This document shows, in pieces, positions 34,571 through 43,645 of a stretch of 64,000 nt of DNA. The notes below the pieces were generated by a model, which was not told the DNA's origin, made no database searches, and saw nothing but the letters and a program-made list of their open reading frames with translations. Source of the stretch: an uncultured Fodinibius sp. (GTDB lineage: Bacteria > Bacteroidota > Rhodothermia > Balneolales > Balneolaceae); NCBI GenBank assembly GCA_913056455.1, contig CAJXMJ010000001.1, positions 1,054,001 to 1,118,000 on the forward strand. The letters run 5' to 3'. The translations under genes and the position numbers were made by a program. The first letter of the stretch is position 1, and each line of letters begins with the position of its first letter.

Positions 34571-35236
34571 TCAGTCAATTGCTTTTTGCTGCAAAAATTC
34601 TTCTTCGGGCAACAGTACAGCTGTTAATTTCCCGTATCCCACTCGATCATAAACACACCCGGTATCTATTCCTATCATATTCTTTTTCTGAATAGGTTTG
34701 GGTTGGGGCGTATGTCCAAACACAACCGTTTTTTCCCACGGGGTTTCAAATGCATTTAGATGAGAGCGTTCCCACAAAAATTCTTGTATCTCATTTTCAT
34801 CTTTTATACTATCGGCGATCGTCTTGGCAGGCGATAGTCCGGCATGGACAAAGAAATAATTTTCTGTATCATAATATAGACGTGTATTCTCATAGAATTC
34901 TCTATGTTTATCTGGCAGTTCCATATCCCCATCCTTCGACTCATAAGATGCTATTGTTGCCCTGCCTCCATTCATAAACCACATATTCTTTTGATCTTTT
35001 TGGAAGGCATCTAACAACATCTGTTCATGGTTGCCCCGCAAAAAAACACAGTCGACCTTGTCTTTAAAATCCAAAAGGTAATCTACGACCTGTTTAGAGC
35101 CTGGCCCTCGATCTATATAATCTCCAACGAAAACAAACTGACGATCATAGTACGGTTCTAACTTTTCCAAAAGTGCTTTCATGGAATGGAAGCAGCCATG
35201 AATATCACCAATCGCTATATATTTCTGCTCACTCAC
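34571..35236 (-). CDS. Serine/threonine protein phosphatase-like metallophosphoesterase
   Basis: The 221-residue enzyme has the PPP-family metal-binding signature in order: GDIHGCF (residues 8-14), GDYIDRGPGSKQ and RGNHEQM, followed by later histidines in FVHAGLSP and VFGHTPQ. This is the bacterial PrpA/lambda-phosphatase type, which dephosphorylates proteins or small phospho-molecules; the substrate is not known. It lies 12 bases after nusB and before ychF on the same strand. There is no signal peptide. Confidence 0.93.
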   Translation of the reverse strand: MSEQKYIAIGDIHGCFHSMKALLEKLEPYYDRQFVFVGDYIDRGPGSKQVVDYLLDFKDKVDCVFLRGNHEQMLLDAFQKDQKNMWFMNGGRATIASYESKDGDMELPDKHREFYENTRLYYDTENYFFVHAGLSPAKTIADSIKDENEIQEFLWERSHLNAFETPWEKTVVFGHTPQPKPIQKKNMIGIDTGCVYDRVGYGKLTAVLLPEEEFLQQKAID

Positions 35237-35248
35237 AATAGAATATCC

Positions 35249-35713
35249 TTATGAATTAAGGGACGATTCAATAAGGCCACGACCCTTTTTATTAATACGG
35301 CCATCCTCATTGAGCTGTTCAAGCGCAGAATCTAAAATACCATTAATAAAGTTACCTGATTTCTTTGTTGAATATTTTTTGGCAACTTCAATAGCCTCGT
35401 TAATCGATACTTTGGTGGGAATCTGCTCGTAATATAAAAACTCGGCAATAGCTATACGAAGTAGCAAACGATCGATTGCATTGAGACGACCTAATCGCCA
35501 GTTATTGAGGTGCTGTTGAATTATTTCGTCTATCTCATCTTGATTATTTACAATCTTGAGAAATAATCGTTCTGCGAATTTAAAGATCTCAGTATCATTA
35601 GATAGTCTCGGTTTAATCACCAATTTAATGATATCCTCCCATTTTCCTTTGCCAATCTCATTGGCATATAGGGCTTGTAAAACTGCTTCCCGTGCTTCTC
35701 TGCGTTGAGCCAT
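35249..35713 (-). CDS. nusB: Transcription antitermination factor NusB
   Basis: The 154-residue all-helical RNA-binding protein starts MAQRREAREAVLQALYANEIG, the usual NusB N-terminus with the Arg-rich helix. It continues with NAIDRLLLRIAIAEFLYY and KVSINEAIEVAKKYSTKKSGNF. NusB binds boxA with NusE to support rRNA transcription. It is first in the run nusB-phosphatase-ychF. A terminator at 35742-35777 separates it from the tRNA gene upstream. Confidence 0.96.
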   Translation of the reverse strand: MAQRREAREAVLQALYANEIGKGKWEDIIKLVIKPRLSNDTEIFKFAERLFLKIVNNQDEIDEIIQQHLNNWRLGRLNAIDRLLLRIAIAEFLYYEQIPTKVSINEAIEVAKKYSTKKSGNFINGILDSALEQLNEDGRINKKGRGLIESSLNS

Positions 35714-35741
35714 TTTCTGCTACCGTTTATCCGTCAAAATG

Positions 35742-35777
35742 AAAAAGCCTGTCATACCCTATTGGGCAACAGGCTTT
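35742..35777 (-). terminator. Intrinsic terminator after tRNA-Val
   Basis: On the minus strand AAAGCCTGT pairs with ACAGGCTTT, followed by T-rich sequence (TTTTTC). It lies ten bases past the tRNA 3' end and before nusB, so it ends the tRNA transcript. Confidence 0.8.
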
Positions 35778-35786
35778 AGCTGTATG

Positions 35787-35861
35787 TGGGTGCTACTGGA
35801 TTCGAACCAGTGACCTCTACCGTGTCGGGGTAGCGCTCTAAACCAACTGAGCTAAGCACCC
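35787..35861 (-). tRNA. tRNA-Val (anticodon GAC), C at position 33
   Basis: A complete 75-nt cloverleaf is seen on the minus strand: acceptor GGGTGCT/AGCACCC, D-arm GCTC/GAGC, anticodon stem CTACC/GGTAG, T-arm ACTGG/CCAGT with TTCGAAT, and discriminator A. The CCA end is not encoded. The anticodon loop is CCGACAC, which puts GAC (valine) at 34-36 but C at position 33, where U is almost invariant. The tRNA stands alone with its own terminator. Confidence 0.93.
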
Positions 35862-36042
35862 AAAATTAATGGGCATTACATTAATTCAAGAGCGCTAAAT
35901 ATACGTATCTTTTAGCTTTGATGACAACCTTCTTTCACCATTAATATGAGATCAATTTTCTCGATAAATAGAAAAAAATAACTCGCACTGACCTCTGTAT
36001 TTTGTTTTATTACAAATAAATATTTAAAAATCTATTGGTTCC

Positions 36043-36966
36043 ATGCTTAAGAAATCACCAACGATATTTTTTGGAGTTATTTTCATAACAATGAGTTTAT
36101 TATCAGGATGTCAGATGGGTGATTCTTCACAGATGAGCAAATCGGAGCAAAGAAGAATGCAATCAACCTTTAATTCATTACAAGAATCACATAGAGCGGC
36201 CCTTCAACAATTCAAAAAAGATTCCGCTTCGATGTCTGATGATATAAAAATACTCTATTTGCAAATGCAAGAGATGCATAAGCAGATGTCTATGAATCAT
36301 CGACACATGATGTCTGGCCATGATAATAAAGGCATGGGAATGCAGCAGGATAACAAGCAAATGCGAAAGCGCCGTCAAATGCGCAGACAGATCCAAAATA
36401 GAATGAGTCGAGAATGGTACGGGCAAATGCAGAGTATGCATAACCAAATGGCACGCCGACATGAGCAGATGAGTCATCCTAAAAGAGCGCGACAACATCG
36501 CAAAATGGGCGAAGGATACGGTAAGATGAAGAAGATGGTTCCAAGCAACGATGAATCTTCGAAGGAGCCTGTCAATGAAAATGCAGATCCTGCCTTCTTA
36601 AATGGAGCTAACCTCTATACTCAATACTGTGCATCCTGTCATGGTACCGACGCTAAAGGAATCGGTAAGGTCTTCCCGCCCCTTGTTAATTCAAAATGGA
36701 TAACCGGTGAAAAGTCAGTCCCTGTCCGAATCGTCAGGGATGGCGTGAGTGGCGAAATTCAAGTCAGCGGTAAAATCTATAATGGAACAATGCCTCCTTT
36801 TAAGGCCCGACTCAGCATGGCAGAAATTGCGGCTATAATTAACTACCTACGAGATAGCAGTGATGGCGATCATCCGCATATCACCCAAGATGATGTGATC
36901 GAAATATCCAAAACTTATCAAAACCGTAATAACCCGTGGCAACCCGAAGAACTATTAGGTGAATAG
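36043..36966 (+). CDS. Cytochrome c lipoprotein with Met/His-rich domain
   Basis: The 307-residue predicted lipoprotein (lipobox LLSGC, Cys23) has two parts. Residues 75-165 are helical and very rich in Met (18) and His (8), with Arg, Gln and Lys between them. Residues 185-275 form a class I cytochrome c domain with the haem site CASCH (196-200) and probable axial Met250 in GTMPPF. The Met/His pattern recalls copper- or silver-binding periplasmic proteins, so metal binding or copper delivery is possible; this is inference. No oxidase gene is adjacent. It is convergent with the efflux operon that ends at 37099. Confidence 0.88.
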   Translation: MLKKSPTIFFGVIFITMSLLSGCQMGDSSQMSKSEQRRMQSTFNSLQESHRAALQQFKKDSASMSDDIKILYLQMQEMHKQMSMNHRHMMSGHDNKGMGMQQDNKQMRKRRQMRRQIQNRMSREWYGQMQSMHNQMARRHEQMSHPKRARQHRKMGEGYGKMKKMVPSNDESSKEPVNENADPAFLNGANLYTQYCASCHGTDAKGIGKVFPPLVNSKWITGEKSVPVRIVRDGVSGEIQVSGKIYNGTMPPFKARLSMAEIAAIINYLRDSSDGDHPHITQDDVIEISKTYQNRNNPWQPEELLGE

Positions 36967-36995
36967 CAAAATATTTCCTTCATTGCACTATCTGC

Positions 36996-37027
36996 AAAAA
37001 AGAAAGCCGCACCTTTCACAGTGCGAC
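36996..37027 (-). terminator. Intrinsic terminator of the efflux operon
   Basis: On the minus strand GTCGCAC (37027-37021) pairs with GTGCGGC (37012-37006), followed by TTTCTTTTTT. It lies about 70 bases past the outer-membrane factor stop. Confidence 0.75.
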
Positions 37028-37098
37028 TCTCGTTAGGGATACCCGATAGATGGTTAGGCTACCGAGCTTTAGGTTATGAGGTAAAAAATACTATAGTG

Positions 37099-38541
37099 CT
37101 AATTTAATTCGCTTTGTTGAACAACAGATTTATTCCACCCGCCTCCCAAGGCACGGTAAAGATCTACTCCAGCTGTTAATTGCTGTAGTTTATTATTGAT
37201 ATTAGATAATTGGGCTGACAAATAATTCTGCTGGGCAGTTAATACCTCGGTGTAATTGGCTTCGCCGTATTGCAAGAGTTCTCGAGAGTATTCAACAGCA
37301 TTTTGTAAAGCTTTCAGTTGTTTTCTACTCAGCTCTCTTTTCTCTTCGGCATTGTTAAACGAACTCAACGCATTTGAGACTTCACTGCTGGCACTGATGA
37401 TTGTGCTGCGAAGTTCTAATTTTGACTGTTCTTGACGGGCTTTGCTTCGCTTTAACTGAGCTTTGTTTTGTCCTCTGTTAAAAATGGGCTGTGTAATACC
37501 GGCAATCAGGTTATAGAATACTGAACCCGGCTGGAAGAGATCGTCCGTTTGCAGACTTTGATAGCCGCCTTCCGCCGTAAGGCGAAACGAAGGGTAAAAT
37601 TGTGCCCTGGCATTGTTGGTCAGTTCAAAAGCAGACCGGAATGAATGCTCAGCAGCAATAATGTCCGGCCGATTTCGCAGCAACTGCGCCGGAACTCCGG
37701 TCGCAAGTGAATCGATGGGCGATTGATCCTCCAAGCTGTTACGTTGAATATCTCCGGGCGAACGACCTAATAATATACTAAGAGCGTGTTCCTGTTCCGT
37801 TATTCGCTGACGTAATTCAGGAATAGTAACCTCAGCTGCATATCTATTGGCGATACTTTGCTGAAGCGATACCCCCGTTACCAATCCGCTTTCTTTCAAA
37901 CTTCGAATAGCTTCAACATCCTGCCGACGATTCTCAACCGTTTCTTTAGTAATTTCAAGCTGTTTATCTAAGGCTAATAATCGGTAATATGAATTTGCCA
38001 CCTGAGCAATTAGGCGTGTTTGCACAGCACGTCGCGTTGCTTCTGCCTGTAGCAAAGCGGCAAAACTTGCCTGCTTGGCACTTGTCAGTTTTCCCCAGAC
38101 ATCAAGCTCCCAGCTGGAACTCATGGAAACCGAGTACCGCTCATTGGCTGGTATTGATCCCCCTGTGATACCACCAAAACTGTTGGCGTTATCGGATTGC
38201 TCATTATAGGAGGCATTTGCCCCCAAAGACAATGTCGGCAACATGCTCATTCGCCCCTGATAAAAGTCAGCTTCTGCAATACGAATTTGTTCGATGGCAC
38301 TCCGAAGCTGAAGATTATTTTGTAGGGCTTCCTGAATAAGATCTCGCAATTGCGGATCATTGAATACCTCTTGCCACGGCATATCGGCCAGCGTAGTGCT
38401 ATCCATCTCTACCTGCTCAAAGGGATACAAGTTTTCGGACTGCATTTCCGGCTGCTCATACGATTTTGTAGCAATACATGACGACAATGAAACCGTAATA
38501 ACCAGCACCGCTATCAATGTAGAATAATGACGAAAAAACAT
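37099..38541 (-). CDS. Outer-membrane efflux lipoprotein, NodT/OprM family
   Basis: This is the TolC-like outer-membrane channel of a tripartite efflux pump, 480 residues from the preferred start. The signal peptide ends in a lipobox (SLSSC), and two OEP repeats contain GxWELDVWGK, LRNRPDI and the C-terminal LTAQQNYLSAQL. I chose ATG 38541, which gives a basic n-region (FFRHYS). A GTG at 38577 overlaps the upstream pump stop as GTGA but would put two acidic residues into the signal peptide. It is the last gene of marR-adaptor-pump-channel. Confidence 0.93.
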   Translation of the reverse strand: MFFRHYSTLIAVLVITVSLSSCIATKSYEQPEMQSENLYPFEQVEMDSTTLADMPWQEVFNDPQLRDLIQEALQNNLQLRSAIEQIRIAEADFYQGRMSMLPTLSLGANASYNEQSDNANSFGGITGGSIPANERYSVSMSSSWELDVWGKLTSAKQASFAALLQAEATRRAVQTRLIAQVANSYYRLLALDKQLEITKETVENRRQDVEAIRSLKESGLVTGVSLQQSIANRYAAEVTIPELRQRITEQEHALSILLGRSPGDIQRNSLEDQSPIDSLATGVPAQLLRNRPDIIAAEHSFRSAFELTNNARAQFYPSFRLTAEGGYQSLQTDDLFQPGSVFYNLIAGITQPIFNRGQNKAQLKRSKARQEQSKLELRSTIISASSEVSNALSSFNNAEEKRELSRKQLKALQNAVEYSRELLQYGEANYTEVLTAQQNYLSAQLSNINNKLQQLTAGVDLYRALGGGWNKSVVQQSELN

Positions 38542-38573
38542 AGAGTCAGTTAAATAATTTGTAGTTTCGTTGA

Positions 38574-41500
38574 TCACGGATTTAGAATTTTTTCTCTTCG
38601 TTTTTTAACAACTTCGGGCGGACCTGAAATCTTTTCCTGAAGCTTTTGAAAGATGATGAAGAGTACCGGTATAACCAGCAATCCAACAAAGGTTCCAATA
38701 AACATCCCACCTGCCGTACCGATACCAATAGACTGATTCGCATTAGCATTAATACCGGTTGCCAGTGCTAATGGAAGCAACCCGGCAATAAAGGCAAAAG
38801 AGGTCATCAGGATTGGACGAAGTCGGGCTTCGGCCCCGTCAATAGCGGCCTTTACAATACTCATACCCTCTTCTCGGCGACGTTGAAGTCCAAACTCGAC
38901 CACCAGAATGGCGTTCTTAGCCAAGAGTCCCATCAACATAATAGCCGAAATTTGCAGGTAGATATTATTGGCTACCCCAAAGATGTTGGCAAAAATGAAT
39001 GATCCCATCAGTCCAATAGGAAGCGGTAAAATTACTGCCCAAGGCACTAAATAACTTTCATATTGGGCGCTCAGGAAGAAGTAGACAAAGAGAAGGCAAA
39101 GCGCAAAAATCACAATTTCTTGCCCGCTGGACTGACTTTCTTCTCTCGTCAGTCCGGAATAGGCATAGGAATAGTCACCAGATATTTCTTCTTCAAAAAT
39201 TTCCTCAATAGCCTGAATAGCGTCACCGGAACTGTACCCCGGATTGGTGGCACCCGTCACCTCCACAGCATTAAAGAGATTAAATCGCGATATATTTTGT
39301 GGCCCATATACGCGTTCAAGATCTACAAACGAGCTCAATGGTGCCATCTGGCCATTTTGATTGCGTACTGAAATCTGCTGTAAACTTTCTTTCGAGCCCC
39401 GAGCTTCGGCATCTGCCTGTACATACACGCGATACAGCTTCCCAAAACGAGTAAAATTGGAGACGTACAATCCACCATAATACGACTGCATCACATTCAT
39501 GATTGACTGAACCGAAAAACCCGCCCGCTGAGCCTTGGGCACATCAACATTTACCATATACTGCGGATAATCGGTCTGAAAATATGATGATGCATATTGT
39601 ATCTCAGGACGTTGAAACAATTTCTGTTGAACTCTTTTACTTACTTGGTCCAATTGTTCAAGCGAACCACTTGCTCGATCCTGAATATTTACCGTAAAAC
39701 CGCTGGTGTTTCCAAACCCCGATATAACCGGCGGTGCAAAAAAGGATATATTAGCCTCATTTAAACCAGACGTTTTTTCTCTTAACAAGTTGATGGCCGC
39801 GTTAACATCGATTTCTCGATCATCCCAATGCTTGAGCTTGCCAACAATAAATCCATACTGACTTCCGGATCCACTAAGAAGTCCGAATCCTGATATAGCA
39901 AGACGTGAATCGATAACTTCAGTATCCGCCATGATCTGATCGATCTCAGCCATCACGTCTTTGGTCCGTTCCAGCGAAGCCGAGGGCGGCAGACTTACAT
40001 TTGCAAAGAATGTTCCTTGGTCTTCATCGGGCACAAAACCAGTTGGCGTAGTCTGAAACAAAAAGCCAAAAATTCCGATAGCGACCATAACCACTGCTAC
40101 TGCTGCCCAGGCATTGCGCGTAAAAAAGCCCAATACCTTCCGGTAACGATACTTTCCTACTTCAAAAACCGCATTAAAAGCGATGGCAAAACGATCAACA
40201 AATGACTTCTTTTCACCGATCTGTTTTTGTTCAGGTTTAAGTACCAAAGCACATAATGCCGGACTCAGTGTCAACGCGTTAACCGCAGATATGATAATAG
40301 CCGTCGCCAGGGTAATACCGAACTGCTGAAAGAATACCCCCGTAGACCCCGTTATAAACGTTACGGGAACAAATATTGCTGCCATTACCAATGTAATGGA
40401 AATGATGGCGCCTGCAATTTCATCCATTCCCTCAATAGCAGCCTCCATCCCCGACTCGGCCCCCTCCTCCAGCTTGGCGTGAATAATTTCTACCACAATG
40501 ATGGCATCATCCACTACAATTCCAATTGCAAGTACCAACGCAAAGAGCGTTAATAAATTGACGCTATATCCAAATATGTTCAGGAAGAAAAAGGTGCCGA
40601 TAATGGACACCGGTACAGCAATGGCAGGAATTAAGGTTGATCGCCAATCCTGTAAAAACACAAATACCACAATAAATACAAGGACAAACGCCTCTAAAAA
40701 GGTCACAAATAGCTTATTGATAGATGCGGTCAAAAAGCTGTTCGCATCAAAAACGGTAGTATATTCGATATCGTCAGGGAAATTTTCTGATGCGGCTTCA
40801 ATTTCGGCTTTCACATTTTCGACCACTTCCTGGGCATTGGCGCCCGCTGTTTTAGACACAAACATCCCCACACTGGGTCCACCGTTGGCAGTACTGTGGA
40901 CACTGTAGGTTTGGGACCCCAACTCCACCTCGGCAACATCCTTGAGGCGAAGCATCTCCCCGTTTTCAGAACCCTCGCGGATAATAATATCCCTGTACTC
41001 CGGCGCCGTTGAAAGACGTCCCTTGTACTTCATAGTATACTGAAAAGCCTGTCCGCTATTTTCTCCGATGGTACCGGGAGCCGCTACAAAACTCTGATCA
41101 TTCAAGGCAGCTATGACATCCGAAGGCACCAAATTATAGGATGCCATTTTATCCGGTTTCATCCATATTCGCATCGAATAGGTATTAGCACCAAACGCAT
41201 CGGCAGTTCCCACTCCATTTACTCGTTGCAGGCGCGGAATCAGATTAATACGGGCAAAATTTTCCAAAAACGTGCCGTCATGAGTACCATTGGGACTATA
41301 CATTGTAAAGATCAATAGACGGCTCGTCTGCTCTTTCTGCGTGGTAACGCCGGTCTGTGTAACCTCTTGTGGCAGCAGATTGGAAGCCTGAGAAACTCTG
41401 TTCTGCACATTTACCGCAGCGATATCCGGATCGGTACCCAACTCAAAATAAACCTGAATTTGAGCACGTCCGTTATTGCTGGCCGTAGAGCTCATATAAG

Positions 41501-41726
41501 TCATACCCTCCACCCCGTTGATCTGTTCCTCGAGCGGGGCAACAACACTATTTAGCACTGTTTCGGCATTTGCACCCGGATAGGTCGCTGATACCTGAAT
41601 AGTTGGCGGAGCAATCTCTGGATAAAGTGAAACAGGCAGTGCGTTATAACCAAGGTATCCAAGAATAACTAGAATAATTGAGATAACCGTAGATAATACC
41701 GGTCGCTGTATAAATCGTTTAATCAT
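38574..41726 (-). CDS. RND-family efflux pump permease, AcrB/MexB type
   Basis: The 1050-residue inner-membrane, proton-driven drug exporter has the HAE1-family layout: N-terminal IKRFIQRPVLSTVISIILV, twelve transmembrane helices in two halves, two large periplasmic loops, and the proton-relay Asp pair in VLAIGIVVDDAIIVVE. The second half begins near residue 535, and its conserved segment reads LLAKNAILVVEF. The length is normal for hydrophobe/amphiphile exporters. It works with the adaptor upstream (45-base gap) and the outer-membrane channel downstream. Regulation is probably by the MarR protein at 43016. Confidence 0.96.
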   Translation of the reverse strand: MIKRFIQRPVLSTVISIILVILGYLGYNALPVSLYPEIAPPTIQVSATYPGANAETVLNSVVAPLEEQINGVEGMTYMSSTASNNGRAQIQVYFELGTDPDIAAVNVQNRVSQASNLLPQEVTQTGVTTQKEQTSRLLIFTMYSPNGTHDGTFLENFARINLIPRLQRVNGVGTADAFGANTYSMRIWMKPDKMASYNLVPSDVIAALNDQSFVAAPGTIGENSGQAFQYTMKYKGRLSTAPEYRDIIIREGSENGEMLRLKDVAEVELGSQTYSVHSTANGGPSVGMFVSKTAGANAQEVVENVKAEIEAASENFPDDIEYTTVFDANSFLTASINKLFVTFLEAFVLVFIVVFVFLQDWRSTLIPAIAVPVSIIGTFFFLNIFGYSVNLLTLFALVLAIGIVVDDAIIVVEIIHAKLEEGAESGMEAAIEGMDEIAGAIISITLVMAAIFVPVTFITGSTGVFFQQFGITLATAIIISAVNALTLSPALCALVLKPEQKQIGEKKSFVDRFAIAFNAVFEVGKYRYRKVLGFFTRNAWAAVAVVMVAIGIFGFLFQTTPTGFVPDEDQGTFFANVSLPPSASLERTKDVMAEIDQIMADTEVIDSRLAISGFGLLSGSGSQYGFIVGKLKHWDDREIDVNAAINLLREKTSGLNEANISFFAPPVISGFGNTSGFTVNIQDRASGSLEQLDQVSKRVQQKLFQRPEIQYASSYFQTDYPQYMVNVDVPKAQRAGFSVQSIMNVMQSYYGGLYVSNFTRFGKLYRVYVQADAEARGSKESLQQISVRNQNGQMAPLSSFVDLERVYGPQNISRFNLFNAVEVTGATNPGYSSGDAIQAIEEIFEEEISGDYSYAYSGLTREESQSSGQEIVIFALCLLFVYFFLSAQYESYLVPWAVILPLPIGLMGSFIFANIFGVANNIYLQISAIMLMGLLAKNAILVVEFGLQRRREEGMSIVKAAIDGAEARLRPILMTSFAFIAGLLPLALATGINANANQSIGIGTAGGMFIGTFVGLLVIPVLFIIFQKLQEKISGPPEVVKKRREKILNP

Positions 41727-41771
41727 TGAATCAGAATTCTAAACTTACAAAATCTTTAATTTGACAGGGTA

Positions 41772-42959
41772 TTATTCAGTGTTCGACAGAGACTGAAATA
41801 AACTATCAGCATCAACTGGTTTTGGCTGAATTTTTGTGCCGTCATCCAGCTGACCAATTCCAGAGCTAATAATACGATCCCCCTCTGACAGCCCTTCATT
41901 AACAACAAATAACTGTTTGGTATCGACAGGCAATAAGGAAACTTCCCTACTTTCAACCGTATTGCTATCCGTAACAACGTATGCAAAACGTTTATTCTGA
42001 ATTTCGTAAGTGGCTCTTTTAGGAATAACAATAGCTGCATCCTGATCAAAAGGTATCTGCACATTTCCCGACCCACCGCTTCGCAGAATTTCCTGTGGGT
42101 TTGGGAACGTAGCACGAAAAGAAGCAGATCCGGTTTCCCGGTCGATTAAGCCACTGGCCAATTTAAGCTTACCCTTATGCTCGTACTTCGTATTATCGGC
42201 AAGCAACAAATTCACTTCGGGCATTTCTGCCACACGTTGCTGTATTGTTTTATTTCCTTTGTTGCTGGATACAGTCTGCGCCATCTCCAACAGCTCACGC
42301 TCACTCATAGAAAAATACGCATACACCTCAGAGATATCAGAAACAATCGTCATTGGCTGAGCAATAGAGCTATTAACCAAACTTCCAATACGATATGGAA
42401 TAGTTCCAATAATTCCGTTAACAGGACTTTTTACTTTAGTATATCCCAGATTCACCTGAGCGTTTTTTAGTCGGGATTCAGCCTGAGCCAATGCCGCCTG
42501 ATTGGACTCTAATTCATTTTTTGCTGATTGAAGCTGATACTTACTGACGATCTCTTTGTCTACAAGACTTTGCAGACGCTCCACTTCATCCTCGGCTGTA
42601 CTAACTCTGGCTTTTGCAGCCTTTATGTCAGCCTTTGCCGACCGTACCTCCTGTTTATATTCCTCGTTATTTAATGTAAAGAGTACTTGATCTTTTGATA
42701 CCCAATCGCCTTCATCAATATGCATTTCTACAATATATCCCGGTACCCGGGGACGAATTTCCACTGTTTGTTTTCCTTCCAAAGTAGCCGGATATGTGCT
42801 TGTCAATTCAATACTGCGAGGCTGAAGATCAAGAACAGGAAATTGCTGCGCCTGTTGCTGTCCTCGTTGTTGATTTGCATCTCCGCAAGATAAAATTAAC
42901 AGAGGTATTATGGATATGGTAAACAAATAAGATATTCCCGAACTATACGACTTGCTCAT
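41772..42959 (-). CDS. RND efflux periplasmic adaptor (membrane fusion protein)
   Basis: The 395-residue predicted lipoprotein (lipobox LLILSC at about residues 20-25) is of the AcrA/MexA type. Segments in order are a beta-barrel/lipoyl part (VEIRPRVPGYIVEMHIDEGDW), a long alpha-helical hairpin (about 95-165), the second lipoyl half (VNLGYTKVKSPVNGIIG), and beta-barrel and membrane-proximal domains with the C-terminal GLSEGDRIISSGI. It bridges the RND pump and the outer-membrane channel. A MarR-type half-palindrome lies just upstream at 43003-43015. Confidence 0.95.
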   Translation of the reverse strand: MSKSYSSGISYLFTISIIPLLILSCGDANQQRGQQQAQQFPVLDLQPRSIELTSTYPATLEGKQTVEIRPRVPGYIVEMHIDEGDWVSKDQVLFTLNNEEYKQEVRSAKADIKAAKARVSTAEDEVERLQSLVDKEIVSKYQLQSAKNELESNQAALAQAESRLKNAQVNLGYTKVKSPVNGIIGTIPYRIGSLVNSSIAQPMTIVSDISEVYAYFSMSERELLEMAQTVSSNKGNKTIQQRVAEMPEVNLLLADNTKYEHKGKLKLASGLIDRETGSASFRATFPNPQEILRSGGSGNVQIPFDQDAAIVIPKRATYEIQNKRFAYVVTDSNTVESREVSLLPVDTKQLFVVNEGLSEGDRIISSGIGQLDDGTKIQPKPVDADSLFQSLSNTE

Positions 42960-43002
42960 GTCACTTTTGCTTATTCTAATTAATTATTTACTAAAACTTT
43001 AA

Positions 43003-43015
43003 TTGATGACGTCAA
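43003..43015. promoter_or_regulatory. Second MarR-type operator candidate
   Basis: TTGATGACGTCAA (inverted TTGA/TCAA arms) lies between marR and the adaptor gene, directly after the marR stop. Its minus-strand form AGTTGACGTCATCAA closely matches the palindrome at 43506-43528, suggesting a second site for the same repressor. Confidence 0.45.
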
Positions 43016-43462
43016 CTATTGATCACTTAAAAACTTATACATATTAGCCAACGCTTCTTCAAACTCTTTGGTTTCGATGTTTTCAATCTTTTCGGTTATC
43101 TCCTTGTCAAGTTGCTGATCTACGGCACGAGCTTTTTCCAATACTTTTATTCCCGGCTTAGTGATTAGTAACAACTTTCTTCGTTTGTCCTCATCATCTT
43201 TTACCCGTGTTACAAAATGATTTTTCTCTAACCCGTCAATATGACGAAGCACTGCTGATTTATCTCTGTCCACAATTTCAGCCAATTCCTGGAGAATAAG
43301 TCCATCTTCATTATCCAAAATATTAAGGATAAAAAACTGTTCTATGGTTAAATTAATTCCTTCCTCTTCAAAACGCTTCTTTATGCTCCGGATGATCTCT
43401 TTGACCACATATGCCATTCGGCATCCGGTTGTTTTGCAGTACAATTTTTGCTGTAAACCCAT
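43016..43462 (-). CDS. MarR-family transcriptional regulator
   Basis: The 148-residue winged-helix repressor has its DNA-binding core at about 50-105: LILQELAEIVDRDKSAVLRHIDGLEKNHFVTR, here quoted as LQELAEIVDRDKS and LEKNHFVTR. The wing is DDEDKRRKLLLIT. Two N-terminal cysteines (Cys9 and Cys14) could take part in redox sensing; this is only a possibility. It is first in the run regulator-adaptor-pump-channel. The perfect palindrome 44 bases upstream is its probable autoregulatory operator. Such proteins usually release DNA on binding phenolic or lipophilic compounds. Confidence 0.93.
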   Translation of the reverse strand: MGLQQKLYCKTTGCRMAYVVKEIIRSIKKRFEEEGINLTIEQFFILNILDNEDGLILQELAEIVDRDKSAVLRHIDGLEKNHFVTRVKDDEDKRRKLLLITKPGIKVLEKARAVDQQLDKEITEKIENIETKEFEEALANMYKFLSDQ

Positions 43463-43505
43463 AACTATAATCTATTCAAAAATAAGATTCGCAAATATAA
43501 CAATT

Positions 43506-43528
43506 ATTAGTTGACATGATCAACTAAT
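43506..43528. promoter_or_regulatory. MarR operator palindrome
   Basis: ATTAGTTGA and TCAACTAAT form a perfect 9-bp inverted repeat with a 5-base spacer, 44 bases upstream of the marR start. Size and position are as expected for a MarR dimer site controlling marR and the efflux genes. Confidence 0.65.
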
Positions 43529-43587
43529 AAATTAAAAATAATATCCTTTGGATAGGAAAAGCTCATTTATGAACACTTTTTACGATT

Positions 43588-43619
43588 TATAACAAGAAGG
43601 GCCAGTTTAGCTCCGCCCT
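43588..43619 (-). terminator. Possible terminator after galT
   Basis: On the minus strand AGGGC pairs with GCCCT (12-base loop), followed by TTCTTGTTAT. It lies about 27 bases past the galT stop. The stem is only five pairs and the T-run is broken, so this is tentative. Confidence 0.4.
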
Positions 43620-43645
43620 CTAAAAGTACAGGTGAAGTGTCCCCA

